A stretch of DNA of 6,636 nucleotides from Succinivibrionaceae bacterium (GCA_003477345.1 DMTG01000172.1:1-6636); one strand, 5' to 3'. Counted from the first letter of the stretch, positions 1-5,250 are shown. The notes: generated by a model not told the origin, from the letters alone. A program made the numbers and translations.

Positions 1-813
1 CTGATGACCAAGGCAGATTCCAAATACTGGGATCTTCTTCTTTAAAAATTCGCGGATGGCGTCCTGTGCATAGGTGCAAGGCTCCGGATCGCCAGGCCCG
101 TTTGAGAGGAATACTCCGTCAGGATTCATCTTGATGACATCCTTGGCAGGGGTGGTGGCAGGTACCACGGTAACTTTGCAGCCTCGGTCGGCAAGCAGTC
201 TTAGAATATTGCGCTTGATACCGAAATCGTAGGCTACCACGTTGAATTCTGTGCGGGCGGTATTTACATAGCCGCGTCCGAGCTCCCAGGTGCCTTCAGT
301 CCAGGTATATACCTTGTCGGTGGTAACTACTTTTGCAAGGTCCATCCCCTTGATACCGGCAAAGCCCTGAGCCAGCTTGACTGCTTTTTCAGCGGTCATT
401 TTAGGATCGGTGGACAGGCAGCCGTTCTGGGCGCCTTTTTCTCGAATAAGTCTGGTCAGCATACGGGTATCAATGCCGTAGATGCCAGGCTTTTTGTGTT
501 CACAGAGAAAATCGCTTAGGGATTTTGTGGAACGGAAGTTTGATGAAACTATGGAAAGATCTCTTATGATGAGACCCATGGCCCATATGGCTGAAGATTC
601 GACGTCTTCGTCGTTGGTGCCATAATTGCCGATATGTGGATAAGTAAGAGTGACGATCTGGCTTGCGTAGGAAGGATCGGTAAGGATTTCCTGGTAGCCT
701 GTCATAGAAGTGTTGAAAACGACCTCTCCGACGGTGGTGGTTTTAGGAGCACCGAATGCTTTGCCTTTGAAAACCGTGCCGTCAGCAAGTGCCAGTATTG
801 CGGTTGAGCCCAC
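1..813 (-). CDS. carA: Carbamoyl-phosphate synthase small (glutaminase) subunit, C-terminal part missing
   Basis: CarA hydrolyses glutamine and channels ammonia to CarB, which makes carbamoyl phosphate for pyrimidine and arginine synthesis in the cytoplasm. The 271 visible residues align with E. coli CarA from end to end. The N-terminal CPSase domain carries [20 protein letters not shown] (residues 28-47) and TYPHIGN (57-63). REKGAQNG is at 124-131 and GMDLAK at 156-161. The amidotransferase domain starts at VVAYDFG (192-198) and has FLSNGPGDP (235-243) and GICLGHQ (265-271), with the nucleophile Cys267. The left edge cuts the gene exactly after this motif, so the catalytic His and Glu are not visible. 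The start is GTG: an AGGGGG ribosome binding site lies 5 nt upstream, there is an in-frame TAA just beyond it, and the N-terminus has the same length as in E. coli. carB would be expected beyond the left edge. Identification is certain. Confidence 0.97.
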   Translation of the reverse strand, partial: MGSTAILALADGTVFKGKAFGAPKTTTVGEVVFNTSMTGYQEILTDPSYASQIVTLTYPHIGNYGTNDEDVESSAIWAMGLIIRDLSIVSSNFRSTKSLSDFLCEHKKPGIYGIDTRMLTRLIREKGAQNGCLSTDPKMTAEKAVKLAQGFAGIKGMDLAKVVTTDKVYTWTEGTWELGRGYVNTARTEFNVVAYDFGIKRNILRLLADRGCKVTVVPATTPAKDVIKMNPDGVFLSNGPGDPEPCTYAQDAIREFLKKKIPVFGICLGHQ

Positions 814-1009
814 AAATACCCCCTGATGAGTAGATTATTAAACACACGGACTTTCGATAGTGCTGCCAGATGAAAACAGAGATCTTAAGTTCAGAGAATA
901 GCGCGCCTGCTACATACTGTATCAGGTGTAAGCTTTTACTTCTCATTTATTGTCTGATCCTTGCTGTGGGTAACAGCATAATTCCCGGCAGCTGCTGGAA
1001 AATCACTGA

Positions 1010-1038
1010 ATTACAGATACAGTGATATTGCAGTTCTA
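1010..1038 (-). promoter_or_regulatory. Candidate carA promoter
   Basis: On the minus strand, TAGAAC (-35, 3/6 match) is separated by 17 nt from TGTAAT (-10, 5/6 match). The -10 falls between the arms of the ATCACTG/CAGTGAT inverted repeat (1002-1026), and the -35 overlaps the inner TTCTAGAC repeat. Transcription from here would give a leader of about 190 nt before the GTG start. The call rests on hexamer matching only. Confidence 0.3.
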
Positions 1039-1138
1039 GACATCGTAGTCTGGTTTATTCTAGACGAAAACATTTTTTTTGCCACTATTTTGTGCGCCAA
1101 AAGCCGTGTTTTTATATAAAGTGATGATAAATAACGCT

Positions 1139-1165
1139 AAATGAGCAAAAGTACCTTGCTCATTT
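1139..1165 (-). terminator. Perfect 10-bp stem-loop downstream of hipA, possible terminator
   Basis: AAATGAGCAA and TTGCTCATTT form a perfect inverted repeat around a 7-nt loop, beginning 18 nt past the hipA stop codon. In the hipA reading direction the second arm ends in ATTT and is followed by AGCGTTATTT, which is T-rich but not a clean T-run. The terminator would therefore be weak or factor-assisted. The symmetric A- and T-ended arms could work in either direction. A DNA-binding site for a dimeric regulator of carA is an alternative, because the repeat overlaps one of the weak candidate carA -35 hexamers. Confidence 0.45.
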
Positions 1166-1182
1166 GTGGTGAATCTTAATTC

Positions 1183-2412
1183 TTAACTGGTAAAGGCCGG
1201 GCGCACTCTTTCTATAGCAGGACGGGAAATTTTGTATTTCTTTGCCAGCATAAGCCAGTTGTCCGCCACTATCGTCTTTATATTATCTATGATTGTTTTA
1301 GCTTCTTTGGGCTTAATCTGGTATAGCTCAGCACAGTCTAAAGCCAGTGAAAAATCAAGAGCTGAATCAGCCTCCGTTATCCCTAAAGACAAATTACTGC
1401 CATAAGGATTTGGGTTTACATCATAAAGCGGGGAAAGATGCCAGCCGTCTTTTTTCAGAAGAAAACCGTGGTTTCGCAGATGGTCATCTGTATTGGATAT
1501 GGCAATACTGAATACAATCCTGCACCACAGTTCTTTCAGATCACCAGAGGCGTTCTGACAGTGAGCTGTAATCCAGTCGGCAATGTCGAGGTAGGAGGCG
1601 TCATGATCATTGTCTGTCTTCTCAAGCATTGTCATAGCCGAGGCCATATGAATGCGTTTTTTTCCTATGCGATCAAAGCGTTTTACAAGAAAAGTGGTGC
1701 CGTCTCTGTTAATGGACAGAGCTCTGGCTTCAGGAACCTGCAGACCGCACATATCAGCCAGATCGTGAGCAACCATTTCCCAGGCTCCGATGTTTTCTGT
1801 ATCACTTCTAGATGGAAACTTCGCAATCCAGAGCTGTCCCTGCTCATCGCGAACTGTTGCTTTAGGACGAGCACCGCCTAAAGAAGAGCCTGGCGCCATA
1901 AGCAGTCTGAGCCAGGTCTCTTCAGATCCTGTGTCTGCCTCGAAGTTTCTGGCGGCCTCCTGCAGCTGGCGCAGTTCTGTAAAAGGCGGTATTGCCAGCT
2001 CAGAATCATAAGCTAGAAAACATCCTTTTGGATCTGTGCGAAAGCGAAGGGCGCCCATTCGGCTCTCATCGTAGACTCCCAGCAGATAATCACTTTCAAG
2101 TAAAGAGTGCGGCTTTCTGCCTTCTCTGCGGGCGGTAATCGACTCACGCCTTTTCATCAGCAGGCGTCCCCAGCGGTCTGGGCATGAATCAGAGAACATT
2201 CCAAAAATGCCATTTTCTGCGTACTGACGACCAGAAATATCTGTATGCAGTTTTGGATCAAGCATGATATGTTCTTTGCGGCTTAATATCTCATCTGACC
2301 ATTCAAAGGAGTAAGTCTCACGACCGCTGGTTTTTTGTACAAAAAGACTGCCAAGATATATCTGTCCATGGTGATAATCATCAAGGTAGCAGAAGACGGT
2401 TTTACTGTTCAT
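1183..2412 (-). CDS. hipA: HipA-family serine/threonine kinase toxin
   Basis: This 409-residue protein belongs to the HipA kinase family, the toxin half of type II hipBA modules. The best-studied member phosphorylates glutamyl-tRNA synthetase and stops growth; the target here is unknown. It carries an N-terminal HipA domain with DSCPDRWGRLL (75-85). The nucleotide loop is PGSSLGGARPKA (174-185), with Ser176/Ser177 placed like the autophosphorylated loop serine of E. coli HipA. The ATP-binding Lys198 lies in IAKFP. VKRFDR is at 243-248. The catalytic loop NTDDHLRN (307-314) has Asp309, and the metal-binding Asp331 lies in LYDVNP. All key residues are intact, so it should be active. Its length is close to the 440 residues of E. 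coli HipA, and it is not split like HipS/HipT. The ATG lies inside the end of hipB (11-bp overlap), with AGAGG 7 nt upstream, so the two genes are translationally coupled in the usual antitoxin-first order. Confidence 0.95.
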   Translation of the reverse strand: MNSKTVFCYLDDYHHGQIYLGSLFVQKTSGRETYSFEWSDEILSRKEHIMLDPKLHTDISGRQYAENGIFGMFSDSCPDRWGRLLMKRRESITARREGRKPHSLLESDYLLGVYDESRMGALRFRTDPKGCFLAYDSELAIPPFTELRQLQEAARNFEADTGSEETWLRLLMAPGSSLGGARPKATVRDEQGQLWIAKFPSRSDTENIGAWEMVAHDLADMCGLQVPEARALSINRDGTTFLVKRFDRIGKKRIHMASAMTMLEKTDNDHDASYLDIADWITAHCQNASGDLKELWCRIVFSIAISNTDDHLRNHGFLLKKDGWHLSPLYDVNPNPYGSNLSLGITEADSALDFSLALDCAELYQIKPKEAKTIIDNIKTIVADNWLMLAKKYKISRPAIERVRPAFTS

Positions 2413-2728
2413 TATGCTGCCTCTTTGGTGCTCTGCGAGCTACCGTAAGTCCTAAATCCTGCATCAGACGGCCTTTTTTATCGTCTTGGCAGATGAGCAG
2501 AAGATCTTTGTCCATACCTTCAATTGCATGCAGAACTTTTGCATATGCTCCCATGGAGACAGAAGGACTGCCTTTTTCGACTGACCATACTGTTGTTCTA
2601 CCTAAGCCGGCCCGGTCAGCAATAACTTCTACAGGAATGTTTCTTCGTAAGCGGGCAAGTTTTATCTGCTCGCCCATCTTCTGCAGAATTCTCAGAATAC
2701 TCGGTGTAAGAACAATTTTCTTTCCCAT
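2402..2728 (-). CDS. hipB: HipB-like antitoxin, XRE-family HTH repressor
   Basis: A 108-residue protein with one XRE/Cro-type helix-turn-helix at about residues 18-80: GEQIKLARLRR, then VEVIADRAGLGRTTVWSVEKG with the recognition helix near 43-51, then AYAKVLHAIEGMDKDLLLI. In this family HipB dimers bind and neutralise HipA and repress the operon. The basic C-terminal tail (ARRAPKRQHNEQ) is probably flexible, as in other HipB proteins. An N-terminal extension of about 17 residues precedes the HTH. The start ATG is supported by GAGAGGA 7 nt upstream. The gene ends inside hipA. Two dyad elements at 2745-2793 lie directly upstream and fit autoregulation. Assignment as HipB rests on the HTH plus its position before hipA. 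Confidence 0.92.
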   Translation of the reverse strand: MGKKIVLTPSILRILQKMGEQIKLARLRRNIPVEVIADRAGLGRTTVWSVEKGSPSVSMGAYAKVLHAIEGMDKDLLLICQDDKKGRLMQDLGLTVARRAPKRQHNEQ

Positions 2729-2744
2729 GAGAAAATCCTCTCAA

Positions 2745-2762
2745 TGTTCGTATTTATAAACA
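2745..2762. promoter_or_regulatory. Candidate HipB operator O1, hipB-proximal
   Basis: TGTTCGTATTTATAAACA is an imperfect palindrome that fits TGTTYNTANNTANAAACA when read on either strand. It ends 17 bp upstream of the hipB ATG and abuts the ribosome binding site region. It is the reverse complement of the second element with one mismatch over 18 bp. The sequence differs from the E. coli HipB operator (TATCC-N8-GGATA), so the protein link is inferred from position and duplication. Confidence 0.6.
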
Positions 2763-2775
2763 TTTTGCCTTACTT

Positions 2776-2793
2776 TGTTTATAAATACAAACA
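2776..2793. promoter_or_regulatory. Candidate HipB operator O2, hipB-distal
   Basis: TGTTTATAAATACAAACA matches the reverse complement of O1 at 17 of 18 positions. It is itself close to a palindrome, with outer TGTTT/AAACA arms and inner TA/TA steps. The two elements start 31 bp apart, about three helical turns, so bound dimers would lie on the same DNA face. This is a usual layout for cooperative repression in toxin-antitoxin operons. Confidence 0.6.
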
Positions 2794-2872
2794 TTAAAAG
2801 TAATATATATTAAACAGTGTTAAAAAAATTAACACTATTTATAAGTGATTAACCAATGAGAAAATTTAATCA

Positions 2873-2900
2873 GTATTCTGTAACGGCGTATTCAGAATAC
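2873..2900 (-). terminator. Stem-loop behind the C26 amidotransferase gene, weak terminator candidate
   Basis: GTATTCTG and CAGAATAC are perfect 8-bp arms with a 12-nt spacer, starting 11 nt beyond the stop codon of the amidotransferase gene. The right arm belongs to its own 13-bp palindrome, GTATTCAGAATAC (2888-2900), so two alternative foldings are possible. No T-run follows in the minus direction, so intrinsic termination would be poor. The position is the main argument. Confidence 0.3.
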
Positions 2901-2911
2901 AAAACTTTAGC

Positions 2912-3619
2912 TTAGATCTGCAGGGCGCCCGCCACAAACTTTTCAAAAATAAGCTGGCTTGCTCTGTCCTGTTTAAAGGAGAATTCAGGATGCCACTGCA
3001 CGGCCCACAGAAAACTGTAAGAGGGCAGGTAGGCGCCTTCTATGAGACTGTCTTCAGATACGGCCATGGCTTTTAAAGGTGCAGCCAGATTTTTTACTGC
3101 CTGATGGTGCAGGCTGTTTACCATAAGATTATCCTCATGGAGAGTGTCATAGAGCGGGGTATTAGACAGCACGGAAACCTGGTGGACTGGTCTGTCATAA
3201 GGGGCGCTCTGCTGATGAACCGTATCTGATGTGTGCTGCGAAGGCAGATCCTGATAAAGAGTGCCTCCAAAATATACATTGATAAACTGCAGGCCTCTGC
3301 AGATCCCCAGGATTGCCTTGTTCTTCTCGAGCGCAAGTTTCAGGGCTACCGTTTCCTGACGGTCACGTTCCTTACAGCAGACTACGTTTTCTGTCAGTTT
3401 TTTCTCTTTATAGTATTCAGGGCAGACGTCCTGTCCTCCGGTGAACAGCAGCCCGTCGCACATCTCAACTAACTGTGAAAGACTGTCTTCATCATCTGTA
3501 AGCGGAAATACAACAGGAAGGCCTCCTGCCCTGGCAATTCCGTCCAGATAGCCTGGCAGCATCCAGATGCTGTCTTTGCGCTCATCCCAAAGCGGCATAA
3601 CTCCAATGACAGGTTTCAT
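2912..3619 (-). CDS. Class I glutamine amidotransferase, peptidase C26 (PuuD-like gamma-glutamyl hydrolase) family
   Basis: A 235-residue cytoplasmic enzyme of the C26 family, whose best-known member PuuD hydrolyses gamma-glutamyl-GABA in putrescine breakdown. The triad is complete: nucleophile Cys107 in GICRGLQ, with His210 and Glu212 in QWHPE. Further family marks are the start MKPVIGVMP, LLFTGGQDVCPEYY (57-70) with the oxyanion-side glycines, NVYFGGTLYQDLP (114-126) and VNSLHHQAV (167-175). Length is close to E. coli PuuD (about 254). The ATG has AAGGA 7 nt upstream. No other putrescine-pathway gene is visible and there is no synthetase partner, so the true gamma-glutamyl substrate is open and the puuD name is not assigned. 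It is read away from ispD and probably has its own promoter near 3688-3696. Confidence 0.9.
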   Translation of the reverse strand: MKPVIGVMPLWDERKDSIWMLPGYLDGIARAGGLPVVFPLTDDEDSLSQLVEMCDGLLFTGGQDVCPEYYKEKKLTENVVCCKERDRQETVALKLALEKNKAILGICRGLQFINVYFGGTLYQDLPSQHTSDTVHQQSAPYDRPVHQVSVLSNTPLYDTLHEDNLMVNSLHHQAVKNLAAPLKAMAVSEDSLIEGAYLPSYSFLWAVQWHPEFSFKQDRASQLIFEKFVAGALQI

Positions 3620-3687
3620 AATTTTGTCCTTATACTAATTCTAATAATCTTCAGCAGGGCTGCGTTATTCTCGGCAGTCTCTAGAAA

Positions 3688-3696
3688 ATCCTAGCA
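3688..3696 (-). promoter_or_regulatory. Extended -10 element, likely promoter of the C26 amidotransferase gene
   Basis: On the minus strand TGCTAGGAT matches the extended -10 form TGN-TANNAT. At a 17-nt distance the -35 position reads AAAGAT, which is poor, but extended -10 promoters can work without a -35. It would start transcription about 60 nt before the ATG. Confidence 0.35.
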
Positions 3697-3708
3697 TATT
3701 TATTGACA

Positions 3709-3850
3709 GAATCTTTAAGTTTGTCTGTTTTGCGCATAAAGAATGCAGACTGATCAGAAAAAGTAATGTAAAAACAGCTGTTTTTTAAGAAAGAATTTTC
3801 TCAGTTCAGGGTGGTCTCTTTTCAGGAGCGCTAAAAGCTCCTGAATTTTT
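3709..3850 (+). ncRNA. Possible small RNA ending at the orphan terminator
   Basis: The only reason for this call is the intrinsic terminator at its right end, which points rightward while no rightward gene precedes it. The left boundary is unknown; a TTGACA hexamer at 3703-3708 could be a -35, but the matching -10 position reads TGTTTT, which is weak. The stretch before the terminator contains two palindromes (CTGATCAG and a 16-bp A/T-flanked one) that could fold. No known small-RNA family was recognised. The longest peptide from its first ATG (3743) is 7 residues. Confidence 0.25.
3821..3850 (+). terminator. Intrinsic terminator, rightward, with no gene in front
   Basis: TTCAGGAGC pairs perfectly with GCTCCTGAA (9 bp) around the 7-nt loop GCTAAAA, and five T residues follow directly. 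In the opposite direction the stem is followed by AAGAG, so it works rightward only. It lies 3 nt before the extended -10 of ispD and would insulate that promoter from upstream transcription. Confidence 0.8.
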
Positions 3851-3852
3851 CG

Positions 3853-3861
3853 TGCTAGAAT
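3853..3861 (+). promoter_or_regulatory. Extended -10 element, likely ispD-ispF promoter
   Basis: TGCTAGAAT is a good extended -10 (TG-N-TAGAAT, 5/6 match to TATAAT). The -35 position falls inside the preceding terminator stem and does not resemble TTGACA. Transcription would begin near 3868, giving a leader of about 100 nt that includes the 3881-3928 hairpin. Confidence 0.5.
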
Positions 3862-3880
3862 AGTAAGATAACAGCTAATG

Positions 3881-3928
3881 TATGCAGAAAAGCCGCTTTT
3901 TTACCAGCTCTGGCGTTTTTTCTGCATA
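3881..3928 (+). promoter_or_regulatory. Long stem-loop in the presumed ispD 5' leader
   Basis: TATGCAGAAAA (3881-3891) and TTTTCTGCATA (3918-3928) are perfectly complementary over 11 bp. Inside, GCC (3892-3894) can pair with GGC (3912-3914), leaving a short bulge and a loop of 17 nt. The run of six T residues after GGCG (3916-3921) is part of the closing arm, so a shorter GCC/GGC hairpin followed by T6 is an alternative, terminator-like fold. Its role is unknown; mRNA stabilisation or attenuation are possible. Confidence 0.45.
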
Positions 3929-3966
3929 GAAGATTCCTAAAAGTAGGTAAGGATAATAATTTTCCT

Positions 3967-4662
3967 ATGAAAATTGATGCGTTAGTCCCGGCGGCCGGCG
4001 TAGGCAGACGTATGGGAGGCAGCATTCCCAAGCAGTATATGACTCTGGGGACAAAAACCATGCTCGAGCTTACCGTAGATGCCTTAAGACGCTGTCCTGC
4101 GGTAAACAGAATAGTGATTGCCGTAAGTCCTGAAGATGAGTACTTTGACAGCCTGAAGCTGTCAGGCGATGCCGACATCATCAGAGCCTGCGGAGGAAAG
4201 GAACGTTCAGATACGGTCAGAGAGGCGCTCTCATCGGTTACCACAGACTGGGTATTGGTACACGATGCCGCCAGACCCTTTGTTGCCAGTGAGGATATTC
4301 TAAAGCTCACCGAGTGCTGCGAGGATCCTGCTTTTCAGGGAGGCATACTGGCATCTCCCTGCACCGATACCTTAAAGCTCATCGAAAGAGACTCTGATAA
4401 AGGAGTCATTTCAATAGAGCGCACGCTTGACCGCAGCAAGGTTTATAGGGCACTGACCCCGCAGCTTTTCAGAACTCAGCAGTTAAAAAAGGCGCTCTTT
4501 GATGCTAAAGAGCAGAATATTCCTATTACCGATGAAGCCTCTGCTCTTGAATATGCTGGCCTTCATCCAAGAATAATCGAAGGGCGTTCTGACAATATAA
4601 AAATCACGACTAAAGAGGATTTATATCTGGCCCGGGCGCTGTTAAAACAGGAGGATAAATAA
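3967..4662 (+). CDS. ispD: 2-C-methyl-D-erythritol 4-phosphate cytidylyltransferase
   Basis: IspD joins MEP to CTP, giving CDP-methylerythritol, the third step of the MEP route to isoprenoids. The 231 residues match the family length. The CTP-binding loop is [10 protein letters not shown] (8-17), with Arg14, followed by PKQY with Lys22. VHDAARPF (98-105) holds Asp100 and Arg103. [14 protein letters not shown] (155-168) holds Arg156, the counterpart of E. coli Arg157 at the substrate phosphate. [12 protein letters not shown] (187-198) and [10 protein letters not shown] (205-214) close the site with Lys212. The ATG is the only reasonable start, because the first motif begins at residue 8 and no in-frame start lies close upstream. 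Its AAGGA (3949-3953) is 13 nt away, unusually far, which suggests modest translation. The gene is followed by ispF after 2 bp. ftsB, the usual upstream neighbour in enterobacteria, is absent here. Confidence 0.97.
   Translation: MKIDALVPAAGVGRRMGGSIPKQYMTLGTKTMLELTVDALRRCPAVNRIVIAVSPEDEYFDSLKLSGDADIIRACGGKERSDTVREALSSVTTDWVLVHDAARPFVASEDILKLTECCEDPAFQGGILASPCTDTLKLIERDSDKGVISIERTLDRSKVYRALTPQLFRTQQLKKALFDAKEQNIPITDEASALEYAGLHPRIIEGRSDNIKITTKEDLYLARALLKQEDK
4649..4654 (+). promoter_or_regulatory. ispF ribosome binding site inside the end of ispD
   Basis: A full AGGAGG lies in the last codons of ispD, 10 nt before the ispF ATG. It is stronger in sequence than the ispD site but slightly far away. 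Its place within ispD supports translational coupling of the two genes. Confidence 0.6.
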
Positions 4663-4664
4663 AA

Positions 4665-5150
4665 ATGGCTCTTGATTTTCGTATAGGTCACGGCTTTGAT
4701 GTGCATAAGTTTGGAGGCGAGGGCCCCTGCACCTTAGGTGGCGTAAAGGTTCCCTACGAGCAGGGACTTATTGCTCACTCAGACGGGGATGTGATTCTGC
4801 ATGCGATAAGCGATGCGCTCTTAGGAGCCATGGCCCTTGGGGATATCGGACATTTTTATCCTGACAATGATGACCGCTACCTTGGCATAGACAGCAGACT
4901 TCTTTTGCGCGATGTCTATCAGAAGATCTCAGATTTAGGCTATGAGGTTGGCAATCTGGATGTAACCGTTCTGGCGCAGGCACCTAAGATGGCAGCCTAT
5001 GAAAAGCAGATGCGGCAGAATATCGCGCAGGATCTGCACGTAGGTCTTGAAGACATCAGTGTCAAGGCCACCACCACGGAAAAGCTCGGCTTTGTCGGCC
5101 GCAAAGAAGGCATAGCCGCAGAAGCTGTTGTCCTGCTTTATAAGCGCTAG
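4665..5150 (+). CDS. ispF: 2-C-methyl-D-erythritol 2,4-cyclodiphosphate synthase
   Basis: IspF cyclises CDP-methylerythritol phosphate to MEcPP and releases CMP, the fifth step of the MEP pathway; the enzyme is a homotrimer with a zinc ion at each subunit interface. The 161 residues are the normal length. Metal ligands are all seen: Asp12 and His14 in GHGFDVHKF, and His46 in [19 protein letters not shown] (37-55). [11 protein letters not shown] (59-69) and DSRLLL (76-81) form the substrate pocket. [20 protein letters not shown] (135-154) carries the cytidine/diphosphate-binding residues, with Glu139 matching the catalytic-site Glu of E. coli. IspE, which acts between IspD and IspF, is not in the window. 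A clear terminator does not follow; only an AT-rich stretch with seven T residues lies about 65 nt on. Confidence 0.98.
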   Translation: MALDFRIGHGFDVHKFGGEGPCTLGGVKVPYEQGLIAHSDGDVILHAISDALLGAMALGDIGHFYPDNDDRYLGIDSRLLLRDVYQKISDLGYEVGNLDVTVLAQAPKMAAYEKQMRQNIAQDLHVGLEDISVKATTTEKLGFVGRKEGIAAEAVVLLYKR

Positions 5151-5250
5151 TAGGAAACCAGGACCTTACCTGATCCTGCAGCAGAGAGTCTAACTTATGA
5201 GTGACACAAAATAATTTTTTTAAAATGCGGGATTGGTATTAATAATAAAG

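Larger units (their letters stand above)
814..1182 (-). promoter_or_regulatory. carA leader and promoter region, 369 bp without a gene
   Basis: This AT-rich gap lies between the hipA stop and the carA start, both genes on the minus strand. Visible elements are: a perfect 10-bp stem at 1139-1165 (listed separately); two copies of TTCTAGAC at 1034-1041 and 1058-1065, 24 bp apart; an inverted repeat ATCACTG/CAGTGAT at 1002-1008 and 1020-1026; and a smaller GCTGT/ACAGC stem at 963-976. A possible minus-strand promoter is TAGAAC (1038-1033), a 17-nt spacer and TGTAAT (1015-1010). Its -10 lies inside the ATCACTG inverted repeat, which would suit a repressor site. A second, weaker candidate is TTTAGC-17-TATATA (1141-1113). 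No T-tract terminator of the pyrimidine-attenuation type is seen close to carA, and no convincing ArgR box. The promoter calls are inference. Confidence 0.35.
2729..2911 (-). promoter_or_regulatory. hipBA control region and gap behind the C26 amidotransferase
   Basis: This 183-bp, very AT-rich gap holds, reading away from hipB, two 18-bp operator-like dyads (2745-2762 and 2776-2793), an 8-bp inverted repeat around five A residues (2816-2836), a degenerate third copy of the operator core TATTTATAA (2836-2844) and a GTATTCTG/CAGAATAC stem (2873-2900) just past the stop of the upstream gene. The hipBA promoter must lie here and probably overlaps the dyads. Several AT-rich hexamers are possible as a -10, and none pairs with a good -35, so no exact promoter is claimed. 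Confidence 0.5.
3620..3966. promoter_or_regulatory. Divergent intergenic region between the C26 amidotransferase and ispD
   Basis: This 347-bp gap holds no convincing coding sequence. From left to right it shows an extended -10 element facing left (3688-3696), a TTGACA hexamer facing right (3703-3708) without a good -10, the 8-bp palindrome CTGATCAG (3750-3757), a 16-bp perfect palindrome AAAAACAGCTGTTTTT (3770-3785), a rightward intrinsic terminator (3821-3850), an extended -10 for ispD (3853-3861) and a long leader hairpin (3881-3928). The terminator has no gene before it, which is the main oddity. Confidence 0.6.

Noticed and set aside
780..946. Open frame of about 54 codons on the minus strand overlapping the carA start
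   Set aside because: The ATG at 946-944 has no well-placed ribosome binding site, the protein shows no features, and it overlaps carA in another frame.
1005..1022. Possible ArgR box (TGAAT...ATACA) before carA
   Set aside because: The half-site spacing is 5 rather than 4 and the second half deviates from ATTCA; the better description is the ATCACTG/CAGTGAT dyad.
1011..1073. 20-codon minus-strand frame upstream of carA, considered as a carA leader peptide
   Set aside because: No ribosome binding site, and no terminator or antiterminator near carA that a leader peptide could control. It would also overlap the better promoter candidate.
1438..1881. 147-codon open frame on the plus strand
   Set aside because: It lies entirely antisense to hipA, its translation has no recognisable domain and no good ribosome binding site, and hipA is intact with all kinase motifs.
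3703..3731. Rightward promoter with a perfect TTGACA
   Set aside because: At 16-18 nt spacing the -10 reads TGTTTT or similar, lacking the conserved A at position 2. It is kept only as a hint for the small RNA and not called as a promoter.
3878..3940. 20-codon open frame in the ispD leader, possible leader peptide
   Set aside because: It overlaps the long hairpin, which at first suggested attenuation, but there is no ribosome binding site and no run of a regulatory amino acid. A second, 15-codon frame at 3882 has the same problem.
3855..4310. 151-codon open frame on the minus strand
   Set aside because: It is antisense to the conserved N-terminal half of ispD and to its leader; the composition (rich in Ser, Leu and Thr) is that of a shadow frame.
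5200..5225. T7 stretch behind ispF as an intrinsic terminator
   Set aside because: No GC-rich stem lies directly before the T-run; the only nearby stem (CAGGA/TCCTG) is about 35 nt too far upstream.
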